Source: JAMXLO01 sp046735215 (GTDB taxonomy: Bacteria; Pseudomonadota; Alphaproteobacteria; Acetobacterales; Acetobacteraceae). Taken from it: a stretch of 21,536 bases of DNA. Below, piece by piece: positions 15,450-21,536 of the stretch (positions are counted from its first letter, which is position 1; each line of letters starts with the position of its first letter). The DNA is taken from NCBI GenBank assembly GCA_046735215.1, contig JBKPSV010000105.1:1-21536 (forward strand). Direction: 5' to 3'. A model generated the notes under the pieces. The model was not told the origin of the DNA. It worked only from the letters and a program-made list of their open reading frames with translations, and did not search any database. The translations under genes were made by a program, and so were the position numbers.

Positions 15450-16520
15450 GGCACTGTCAGCCGGTATACCTTAGCCGCTGTTCCGCTGTACAGCGCCTTC
15501 TTCTCTGCGGCCGAAGCGCCAGATGTGATGCGCTTGAATGCGTTCCATAGCTCGGTGTAGCCACCCGATTGTTTATCGGGCGGGAAATTGCTCTCGAACA
15601 TGCACCGGTCGACGCCGAATGCTTCGATGCAACCCTCGATATACGGTCGCCACGCCGCTGCCAGAGCCTCCGAACTTGGCGGCATGTCCCGTTCATGGAA
15701 GTCGAAACCGACGGAAACCATCCCAAGTCCGCCGAGCTTGCAGGAGACGTTTGGGCATGCTGCGAGGTCTCTGATGTTCTTGCGCCAGGTTGCGAGGACT
15801 TCTTCACGATGCCCGTTGTACGGGCCTACCCCGAGGATACCGCCCACGTGATTAAGGATGATGGCGGTACCTGGAAAGGATCGAGCGAGGTCCACCGCAT
15901 CAGGTAGTTGCGGATGATACTGCCAGGATTCGAAACTCAGCCCCAATGGGGCAAGTTGGGCAAAACCCCTCACGGAATTTCGGGTCCAGCACCAGGTGCG
16001 GCGGAACCACGCGGGAGGCATACTTGCCAACCGACTCGTTGCCATCCCAAGCGACACCATGGCGCAGCCCACGTAGCCGCCCGCCCGCGGCCCGCAGCTC
16101 GGCTTCCAGCAGCTCTCGCACGCGCGCGCCCACTGTGAGGTCGCCACCCCCCACAATGCCTTCAGCCACGCGGCATGGGCCATAGCCGCCAGACGCGCTC
16201 ATTGCCGCAATGCCGGTGACGAACTCGACCTCGCCCAGCGCGGCCATCTCACGCGCGCCGTCCTTGCGATACATGGCGCGGCACTCCAGAAACACCGTCG
16301 AGACGACGTTGTGGCCGCGGCCGATATCGGCCAGCAATTCGGGCAACAGGTAATGGCCGCGATGCGGCATGTCCCAGAAGTGGTGGTGCGGATCAATGAT
16401 CGGCAGATCCGGTTCCAGCGCGGTCTCGGTGGGACGTTTCGCGAGCCATGCCTTCAGCGCGGCGTCGTCGCGGTAGACGCCACCACGATATTCGCCTTTT
16501 GAGTCTCCGAACTGGGGCAC
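15446..16520 (-). pseudogene. amidohydrolase family protein, disrupted by a one-base frameshift
   Basis: The two halves of a TIM-barrel amidohydrolase (amidohydrolase-2, 2-pyrone-4,6-dicarboxylate-lactonase-like) lie in different frames. The 5' half (GTG at 16520, ribosome site GGAGGAG) carries IIDPHHHFWD with metal ligands His45 and His47, then HGVAWD, and reads correctly to DPKFREGF (Phe186). It then goes out of frame and stops at 15900. The 3' half is in frame from FAQLAPLGLSFESW onward, with LNHVGG, KLGGLGM and the late metal-site region FESNFPPDK. Removing one T from the T run at 15962-15965 joins them into a 357-residue protein, the normal family length. So this is a recent pseudogene, a sequencing error in a homopolymer, or less likely a +1 recoding site. 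The intact enzyme would hydrolyse a lactone or decarboxylate a ring-cleavage product. It is divergent from the glutathione transferase, and its stop overlaps the lipid permease start. Confidence 0.88.
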
Positions 16521-16549
16521 GTTGTCTCCTCCATTTCATCTAGTACGTG

Positions 16550-16567
16550 CCGCGCATCCATGCGCGG
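16550..16567. promoter_or_regulatory. perfect inverted repeat, candidate operator
   Basis: The eight bases CCGCGCAT are followed by CC and the exact complement ATGCGCGG. It lies in the 124-bp divergent region between the amidohydrolase and the glutathione transferase genes, 30 bp upstream of the former's start codon. Flanking CGTGC/GCACG adds a looser outer symmetry. An 18-bp palindrome is what a dimeric regulator such as a LysR-, GntR- or TetR-type protein would bind. No regulator gene is present in the window, so the binder is unknown. Confidence 0.45.
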
Positions 16568-16591
16568 AACCGCACGAGACGCCATGTCTAT

Positions 16592-16618
16592 CATACTGCG
16601 GCGGATCGCGGCAGTATG
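16592..16618. promoter_or_regulatory. inverted repeat / stem-loop upstream of the glutathione transferase gene
   Basis: CATACTGC and GCAGTATG are exact complements separated by 11 bases. Inside, GCG-GAT-CGC can extend the stem across one G-G mismatch, giving an RNA hairpin. The right arm ends 26 bp before the ATG of the glutathione transferase and just before its AGGGAG ribosome site. It could be a second operator of the divergent region or a leader hairpin; the sequence alone does not decide. Confidence 0.4.
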
Positions 16619-16644
16619 CCGGCCACCACTCAGGGAGAACGCCA

Positions 16645-17397
16645 ATGATCGACCTTTACTTCTGGCCTACAGGCAACGGCAAGAAGGTTGTCATCTTGCT
16701 CGAGGAGCTGGGCGTCCCCTACACCTTTAAGCCCATCAACATCGGCCGGGGTGATCAACTCACGTCGGCATTTCTGAAGATCTCACCGAACGGCCGCATG
16801 CCGGCAATCGTGGACGACGAACCCATGGGCGGCGGTGAGCCGATATCGATCTTCGAGTCCGGTGCCATCATGACCTATCTGGCCGAGAAGCATGGACGGT
16901 TCCTGCCGACGGATCCGCGCGGGAGATACGACGTTGCGCAATGGGTAAGCTGGCAATTGGCAAATCAAGGACCGAAGCTGGGAGAACAGGGACACTTCCG
17001 TCGTGCATTGGCCAGCGGCAAGAACGGCGATCTGTCCTATGCGATCCGCCGCTTCGATAACGAGGCGCATCGCATCTTTGGTGTGATGAACCTGGGTCTG
17101 TTCAACAAGCACTATCTCGCCGCAGGGCAGTACACCATCGCTGATATGATCTGCTATCCGTGGGCTTCGAGTTGGTCCACGCGAAACATCGACATCGAGG
17201 AATTCCCCAACGTCAAGCGCTGGCTTGAAGAAATCGGCGAACGGGCGGCAGTGAAAAAGGCAATGGCATTGGGACCGGAGTTTCGTGAGGATCCGGCCTC
17301 GATCAGTGCGGAAGAGCAGGCTCGTCGCCAGAAGCTGGTCGCGGACCAGCGAGCGCAGTCGATCCCGGCGGAGTGGACCAGGGCAGCAGCAGAGTAA
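16645..17397 (+). CDS. glutathione S-transferase, Nu class (YfcG/YghU-like)
   Basis: This 250-residue protein starts at the ATG at 16645, preceded by AGGGAG; the longer frame to 16522 adds residues without family likeness. The N-terminal thioredoxin-fold domain begins MIDLYFWPTGNGKK, which places Thr9 and Asn11 exactly where E. coli YfcG has its glutathione-contacting Thr9 and Asn11. ISPNGRMPAIVDDEP and FESGAIMTYLAEKHGRFLP complete the glutathione site. The all-helical C-terminal domain has QWVSWQLANQGPKLGEQGHF and YTIADMICYPW. The tail, with EEQARRQKLVADQRAQ, extends about 35 residues past YfcG. Nu-class enzymes use two glutathiones, reduce glutathione mixed disulfides, and in some sphingomonads act in breakdown of lignin-derived aryl ethers. 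A catabolic role beside the dioxygenase is possible but unproven. Confidence 0.93.
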   Translation: MIDLYFWPTGNGKKVVILLEELGVPYTFKPINIGRGDQLTSAFLKISPNGRMPAIVDDEPMGGGEPISIFESGAIMTYLAEKHGRFLPTDPRGRYDVAQWVSWQLANQGPKLGEQGHFRRALASGKNGDLSYAIRRFDNEAHRIFGVMNLGLFNKHYLAAGQYTIADMICYPWASSWSTRNIDIEEFPNVKRWLEEIGERAAVKKAMALGPEFREDPASISAEEQARRQKLVADQRAQSIPAEWTRAAAE

Positions 17398-17414
17398 CCA
17401 AGGCGGTTGCGGCG

Positions 17415-17443
17415 CAGGTGCATCGGTTTCGCCGATGCACCTG
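17415..17443. terminator. strong hairpin between convergent genes, probable bidirectional terminator
   Basis: CAGGTGCATCGG pairs perfectly with CCGATGCACCTG over 12 bp around a five-base loop (TTTCG, 17427-17431), and GCG/CGC extend the stem past one bulged G. It sits in the 55-bp gap between the ends of the glutathione transferase and the dioxygenase beta subunit, the right place for termination in both directions. There is no clear U-tract on either strand, so it is not a textbook intrinsic terminator. It may instead protect 3' ends or mark Rho-assisted termination. Confidence 0.65.
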
Positions 17444-17452
17444 GCGCTCCTG

Positions 17453-17998
17453 TCAGAAGAAGATGCTCAGGTTCTTTGACGTCAGCACGTTCTGATCCAA
17501 AACCATCCTCCGGCTCGCAATTCGCCACTCACCGTCGATACGCCGCAACTTGTCCTGGCGGGCGCCGACATAGAAGTCCTGCTCGGTCTCACCGCGGCTG
17601 CGGTAGACAATGAAATTACAGTGGACTGTCAGCTGTCCGTCCTGAGCCTCGGACGAGACCTCGATATTCGTGATGAGATGACGGGTCCGGGACGGCGGAT
17701 CTTCTGCCCATGCCATGCCGGTATCAAGCCGCGCCACCCGTGCTTTGAGAGCTCCCAAGTCCTCGTCGAACAGGCCAAGCTCGTCCGTCGCGTCGGAATC
17801 GTCGTGGGCATAGCGGTCCGCATCGAAAATCGCGATCGCCCTGCTGGATCGGGGATAGAGGTTCGTTCGCGCGGCCATCCAATAGTGGATGTCGTCGGTG
17901 AACAGCCCGAGCCATTCGTGAAACCGCCTCTCGTCCAGCAGGCGAGCCTCCCGATATAAGAACTGCTCGACGCTACGGATCGTCTCCGCGTCAAGCAT
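17453..17998 (-). CDS. aromatic-ring-hydroxylating dioxygenase, beta subunit
   Basis: This 181-residue protein has the SnoaL-like cone fold of the small subunit of Rieske non-heme iron dioxygenases. Typical features are the opening helix SVEQFLYREARLLDERRFHEW, LFTDDIHYWM, the block RTRHLITNIEVS near the middle, and the C-terminal WRIASRRMVLDQNVLTSKNLSIFF. It lacks catalytic residues and serves to hold the alpha3beta3 hexamer together. The ATG overlaps the alpha subunit stop by 8 bp, so the subunits are translationally coupled. Length fits the family (about 160-190 residues). It is convergent with the glutathione transferase, with the hairpin at 17415-17443 between them. Confidence 0.94.
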   Translation of the reverse strand: MLDAETIRSVEQFLYREARLLDERRFHEWLGLFTDDIHYWMAARTNLYPRSSRAIAIFDADRYAHDDSDATDELGLFDEDLGALKARVARLDTGMAWAEDPPSRTRHLITNIEVSSEAQDGQLTVHCNFIVYRSRGETEQDFYVGARQDKLRRIDGEWRIASRRMVLDQNVLTSKNLSIFF

Positions 17999-19289
17999 GT
18001 TCCGCTTCCCGCGCAGGCGCGCACAGAACCGAGTCCCAGTCGGCGGCCGCTATCAATTCTGCCCATCGTCGATAGAACCGCCGTTGATTACTTTCGCTGA
18101 ACCGATAGTCACTGACCCAGGCGCCCAGATCCGGATCGAAGCGGTCGTGCCCGAGTCCCATCCGGTTGTTGATCGATATACGCCGCGATACCACGCCGCG
18201 GCAGGTCTGCGTGCATTCCTGCCAATTGTCCATGTCGTCCTGTTCGAACGAACCGGACGGGCTGAAGCCGCGAATCCCAGCCAGACGAATTGCCCGCTTG
18301 ACCTCGGGCGGCGCTGTCTTGTCCGCAAACACAAAAGAGCGGATCTCGGTCTTCTCAGGACCCCGCGGCTGCCAGACCCGGAGCGTGCGCGAAGTGCCGC
18401 GCAGCAACGAGAAATGCGGAAAAACCGTGCCGACAATCGGATTGATCAGGTTGGCGCGCGGCCCAAGACGCCGTCGCACGCTGGCGGCGATCTCCTTTTC
18501 GTACTTCTCGATCTCCGGCATCGGTGGATCACCGACGTCATCAGGGCCGACACAGATCAATGCATGACCATTGCCAGGCGAGGCCATGCGCTGCGTGCTG
18601 TGCGTATTCGCGGTGACGCCGCGGCTCAATCCGATCTTGACCGCGGACAGGTGATTCCATTGCACGTGGTATGCATCGCCGCCAAAGTTCTCGGCTGGGA
18701 ACTTCCAGTTGCACGGCACGACCCACTTATGGGTGGCGATGACCTCAATGCCGCCTTCGCATCGGTCGACGAACGTGTCGATATACCACGCCATCTCGCC
18801 AAGGTATTCGCGCAAAGGGGGAGCACTCGGGTCGAACGTGGCGAACCAGAGCCCCTTGTAGCTCTCCAGCTGCGCCACCGAAATCAAGCCGAGGCTCTGT
18901 CTATCCAGATCACCATGATAGGCTTCTCGAAGGTTTGGTACCCCCGTCAGCCTCCCGTCATTGGCAAACGTCCAGCCATGATAGGCGCAGATGAAGCTTC
19001 CTGCGTTGCCCGCGTCTGCACGACACAGCCGGTTTCCGCGATGGCGACAGACGTTGAGGAATGCCCCCACCTCTCCCACGCCGTTACGTACCACCAGGAT
19101 CGGATCCTCGCCCATATAGGTGGTGATAAAATCACCCGGGTGGGGAATCTGGCTGTCATGACACAGGAACAGCCAGCAGCGCGCAAAGATCTGCCGCAAT
19201 TCTGCTTCGTAGATTTCCGGCTCGATGAAGATACGGCGGCTGATCAACCCGTGCTCGGCATCGACGAGCGCGGCAATCTCTGCTGTCAT
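17991..19289 (-). CDS. aromatic-ring-hydroxylating dioxygenase, alpha subunit (Rieske)
   Basis: This 432-residue catalytic subunit adds both atoms of O2 to an aromatic ring. The Rieske [2Fe-2S] cluster is ligated by Cys81, His83, Cys101 and His104 (CRHRG and CAYHGW). The mononuclear iron site has His208 and His213 in DAYHVQWNH, with bridging Asp205, and a third carboxylate in the QDDMDNW stretch at about 350-356. His208, His213 and Asp205 carry the same numbers as in naphthalene dioxygenase, so the fold spacing is that of the naphthalene/biphenyl/benzoate type. The ATG at 19289 follows TTGGAGG. No ferredoxin or reductase gene lies nearby, so electrons must come from proteins encoded elsewhere. 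Substrate is not determined. It is divergent from the solute-binding protein gene across 92 bp. Confidence 0.96.
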   Translation of the reverse strand: MTAEIAALVDAEHGLISRRIFIEPEIYEAELRQIFARCWLFLCHDSQIPHPGDFITTYMGEDPILVVRNGVGEVGAFLNVCRHRGNRLCRADAGNAGSFICAYHGWTFANDGRLTGVPNLREAYHGDLDRQSLGLISVAQLESYKGLWFATFDPSAPPLREYLGEMAWYIDTFVDRCEGGIEVIATHKWVVPCNWKFPAENFGGDAYHVQWNHLSAVKIGLSRGVTANTHSTQRMASPGNGHALICVGPDDVGDPPMPEIEKYEKEIAASVRRRLGPRANLINPIVGTVFPHFSLLRGTSRTLRVWQPRGPEKTEIRSFVFADKTAPPEVKRAIRLAGIRGFSPSGSFEQDDMDNWQECTQTCRGVVSRRISINNRMGLGHDRFDPDLGAWVSDYRFSESNQRRFYRRWAELIAAADWDSVLCAPAREAEHA

Positions 19290-19381
19290 GATGCCTCCAA
19301 TGGTTTGAGTCGGTGGTCATCTGGCAGGCAAAGCCTAGGCGCGCTGCGAGCCAGCGACCAGCCTCGGCCGGAGAGGCAGCA

Positions 19382-20977
19382 ATGCGTCGATGTTTCATCG
19401 TGGGCGCTGCGATCGCCCTATCCCTGAGCTGGCTCGCAAGGGCCGATGATGCGCCCAAGCGCGGCGGTACTCTGACCTTCATGATCCCTGCGGACACACC
19501 GCCAAGCTTCGACGGTCACCGCGAGAACACGTTCGCCACCATTCATGCGGTGGCGCCGTTCTATAGCGTGTTGATCCAGGCGAATCCGGAGAACCCGGCC
19601 GACACGACGCAATTCGTCTGCGATGTCTGCACCGAGATGCCGAAGCCGACTGATGACGGGCTGACCTACGCCTTTCAGATCCGTGACGATGTTCGGTTCA
19701 GCGATGGATCGCCGATGACCGCCTACGACGTGGTGGCAAGCTGGAACAAGATCGTCGATCCGCCGGAAGGCGTAAGCAGCGTGCGTCGCGGCTACTATTC
19801 GATGATCGATAGGATCGAGGCGCCTTCGGCAAATACGGCGTTGTTCCATCTCAAGTTCGCAACCGCCGCGTTTTTGCCTGCACTCGCCGACCCGTATGCA
19901 TTCATCTACAAGAAGGACATTCTCGATCACGACCCGCATTGGTTCGAAACCAAGATACTGGGCTCCGGCCCGTTCCGCTTTAAGGACTATCAGGTGGGCC
20001 AGTCGATATCAGGTGTACGCAACCCTGACTATTACCGGCCCGGTTTGCCCTATCTGGATGGGTTCGTCGGGGTTTTTGCCGACAAGCAGGCGGTCCGGGT
20101 GGCGGCGATCAAGGCCGACAGGGCGGCGATCGAATTCCGTGGCTTCCCGCCGGCAACGCGCGACGAGCTTGTGGCTGCCTTGGGTGATCGGATCACAGTG
20201 CAGGAGAGTGACTGGAATTGTGGGGCTTTGGTCACACCCAACCACGCGCGCAAGCCATTCGATGACGTGCGTGTCAGGCGGGCTCTGACTCTGGCAATCG
20301 ACCGTTGGCACGGCGCGGCGCCGATGTCGCGCATCACGCTGCAGCGTACTGTCGGCGGTATCGTGTTCCCTGGCTCGCCTCTGGCCGCCAACCGGGAGGA
20401 GCTGCAGCAGTTGGCCGGATATTGGCCGGATATCGATGCGTCGCGCGCCGAGGCCAGGCGCCTGCTGAAGGAAGCCGGCGCAGAGGGCCTAACGTTCGAA
20501 TTGCTCAATCGGAATATCGATCAGCCTTACAAGTTCAATGGAACCTGGGTGATCGACGAATGGAGCAAAATCGGCGTGCGCGCAACCCAGCGTGTCGTGC
20601 CGACGGGACCCTATCAGGAGGCCCTCCGCAATGGAGACTTTGCAGTGGCGATCGATGCAGAATGCCAGAACATCGTCAACCCGCTGCTCGATGGGACCAA
20701 GTATCTGCCGTCCTCGGTGTCTGATGCCAACTATGGGAACTATGACGATCAGACCGAGATCGACATGTATGATCGGATGCTGCGTGAAACCGATTTCGGG
20801 CGGCAGCGTGACCTGATGCGTCAGCTTGAGAAGCGCGTTCTCGATACAGAGGCGCACGAAGCCTTCCTGCTCTGGCGTTATCGCATCGTGCCATACCGGA
20901 GCTATGTCAAAGGCTTCAAGATCAGCCCCAGCCATTACGTCAACCAGGACCTGGCGACGATCTGGCTCGATAACTAG
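19382..20977 (+). CDS. ABC transporter substrate-binding protein, family 5 (peptide/opine/nickel type)
   Basis: This 531-residue periplasmic protein starts at the ATG at 19382, with GGAGAGG just upstream; the 23 earlier codons lack a signal sequence. MRRCFIVGAAIALSLSWLARA is the signal peptide, cut before DDAPKRGG. Family landmarks are RGGTLTFMIPADTPPSFDGH at the mature N-terminus, LTYAFQIRDDVRFSDGSPMTAYDVVASW (the usual dipeptide-binding motif), GSGPFRFKDYQVGQS, and VRRALTLAIDR. The C-terminal half keeps the two-lobe pattern. Such proteins bind oligopeptides, opines, nickel complexes or other solutes and require an inner-membrane permease pair, absent from the window. Divergent from the dioxygenase and followed by a flavin monooxygenase, it could bring in the compound attacked by them; that link is inferred from position alone. 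Confidence 0.92.
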   Translation: MRRCFIVGAAIALSLSWLARADDAPKRGGTLTFMIPADTPPSFDGHRENTFATIHAVAPFYSVLIQANPENPADTTQFVCDVCTEMPKPTDDGLTYAFQIRDDVRFSDGSPMTAYDVVASWNKIVDPPEGVSSVRRGYYSMIDRIEAPSANTALFHLKFATAAFLPALADPYAFIYKKDILDHDPHWFETKILGSGPFRFKDYQVGQSISGVRNPDYYRPGLPYLDGFVGVFADKQAVRVAAIKADRAAIEFRGFPPATRDELVAALGDRITVQESDWNCGALVTPNHARKPFDDVRVRRALTLAIDRWHGAAPMSRITLQRTVGGIVFPGSPLAANREELQQLAGYWPDIDASRAEARRLLKEAGAEGLTFELLNRNIDQPYKFNGTWVIDEWSKIGVRATQRVVPTGPYQEALRNGDFAVAIDAECQNIVNPLLDGTKYLPSSVSDANYGNYDDQTEIDMYDRMLRETDFGRQRDLMRQLEKRVLDTEAHEAFLLWRYRIVPYRSYVKGFKISPSHYVNQDLATIWLDN

Positions 20978-21027
20978 GCGCAATGGCCGCAATTGCAGGT
21001 TTGGGCGCAAGGTAGGAGAACTTGAGC

Positions 21028-21536
21028 ATGAAGCGGCAGCTGCACCTGAACCTGTTCATTCACGGCCGGGGACATCACGAGGCATCGTGGCGCCATCCGG
21101 CGGCCTCGCCGTTGGCACTGACGGACATCCGCTATTACGTAGACGTGGCACAGCGGGCCGAAGCCGCGCTGTTCGACTCTATTTTCCTGGCTGATCAACT
21201 GGCCGTGGGTGGCGATGTGGCCCAGGCGCCACGCACCTGGCTGGAGCCGATTACCGTGTTGGCGGCACTCGCCATGGCAACCAAGCGTGTGGGTTTGATC
21301 GCCACCGCGTCCACCACCTACACCGAGCCGTTCAATCTCGCACGGCAGTTTGCTTCGATCGACCATATCAGCAACGGACGTGCAGCTTGGAACATCGTGA
21401 CCTCGTGGCTTGCGACGGCGGCCGAGAACTTCGGCGCTGCCGGGCAGGTGAGCCACGGCGACCGCTATGACCGCGGCGAGGAATTCATGGAGGTCGTGAA
21501 CCAGCTTTGGGATAGTTGGGCGAATGATGCGGTCAT
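21028..21536 (+). CDS. LLM-class flavin-dependent monooxygenase (NtaA/DszA/SnaA type), 5' part only
   Basis: An open frame runs off the window end, 169 residues visible. The ATG follows TAGGAG at a normal distance and 50 bp after the binding-protein stop, in the same direction. The protein starts MKRQLHLNLFIHGRGHHEASWR, characteristic of the reduced-flavin-dependent NtaA/SnaA/DszA/DmoA branch of the bacterial luciferase fold. It continues DVAQRAEAALFDSIFLADQ, then WLEPITVLAALAMATKRVGL, and ARQFASIDHISNGRAAWNIVTSW with the GRxxWNIVT flavin-binding block. These enzymes oxidise nitrilotriacetate, EDTA, dibenzothiophene sulfone, alkyl sulfides or pristinamycin, using FMNH2 from a partner reductase. 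The substrate here is unknown; neighbouring catabolic genes support a degradative role. Confidence 0.93.
   Translation, partial: MKRQLHLNLFIHGRGHHEASWRHPAASPLALTDIRYYVDVAQRAEAALFDSIFLADQLAVGGDVAQAPRTWLEPITVLAALAMATKRVGLIATASTTYTEPFNLARQFASIDHISNGRAAWNIVTSWLATAAENFGAAGQVSHGDRYDRGEEFMEVVNQLWDSWANDAV

Noticed and set aside
17997..19427. 476-codon open frame on the plus strand opposite the dioxygenase alpha subunit
   Set aside because: It mirrors the codon periodicity of the Rieske gene on the other strand; its translation shows no domain, is rich in Arg and His, and it lacks a ribosome site. The real gene has all metal ligands.
1..21536. Mobile elements, CRISPR arrays, tRNA or rRNA genes, phage genes, defence systems
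   Set aside because: No transposase, integrase, repeat-spacer pattern or RNA gene signature was recognised anywhere in the window.

Overview
The window is GC-rich, gene-dense bacterial chromosome with short intergenic gaps, Shine-Dalgarno starts and several overlapping stop/start codons. Gene content suggests an alphaproteobacterium, most likely Acetobacteraceae or a relative: a tkt-gnd-zwf-tal-pgi pentose-phosphate operon, a short 6-phosphogluconate dehydrogenase of NAD type, and a GMC oxidoreductase paired with a small gluconate-dehydrogenase-like subunit. This placement is an inference from gene families and order; no 16S or other marker is present.

Layout. (1) 1-2310, plus strand: the C-terminal end of a D-2-hydroxyacid dehydrogenase, a GMC-family FAD oxidoreductase and a small partner protein, probably one operon for oxidation of a sugar acid or alcohol. 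(2) 2325-3521, minus: a periplasmic branched-chain-amino-acid-type substrate-binding protein without its transporter. (3) 3626-4522, plus: class I fructose-bisphosphate aldolase, which meets (4) 4524-11762, minus: the operon tkt, gnd, zwf, tal, pgi, with 9-19 bp between genes. Together these convert glucose-6-phosphate, fructose-6-phosphate and pentose phosphates into one another and make reducing equivalents. 6-Phosphogluconolactonase is not in the window. (5) 11939-15449, minus: a four-gene Mce/Mla-type lipid transporter (STAS-fused permease, ATPase, MCE substrate-binding protein, outer-membrane lipoprotein). (6) 15446-16520, minus: an amidohydrolase gene broken by a one-base frameshift, whose stop overlaps the permease start. 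(7) 16645-17397, plus: a Nu-class glutathione transferase, divergent from the amidohydrolase across a 124-bp region holding two perfect inverted repeats. (8) 17453-19289, minus: beta and alpha subunits of a Rieske ring-hydroxylating dioxygenase, separated from the glutathione transferase by a strong hairpin. (9) 19382-21536, plus: a family-5 (peptide/opine/nickel type) substrate-binding protein and the start of an NtaA/DszA-type flavin-dependent monooxygenase that runs off the end.

The left two thirds are central carbon metabolism and envelope maintenance. The right third looks like an accessory catabolic island (dioxygenase, glutathione transferase, amidohydrolase, uptake protein, flavin monooxygenase) for an aromatic or other xenobiotic-like compound. 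I found no tRNA, rRNA, CRISPR array, insertion sequence or integrase, and no stretch over 300 bp lacks a gene. The longest gap is 11763-11938 (176 bp), between the lipoprotein gene and tkt; it probably carries the tkt-operon promoter, but I see no convincing -35/-10 pair or terminator hairpin there. No wholly new system is evident. The best leads are the frameshifted amidohydrolase coupled to the lipid transporter, the paired palindromes upstream of the glutathione transferase, the unfused tal/pgi pair, and the GMC oxidoreductase/small-subunit pair without a cytochrome partner.
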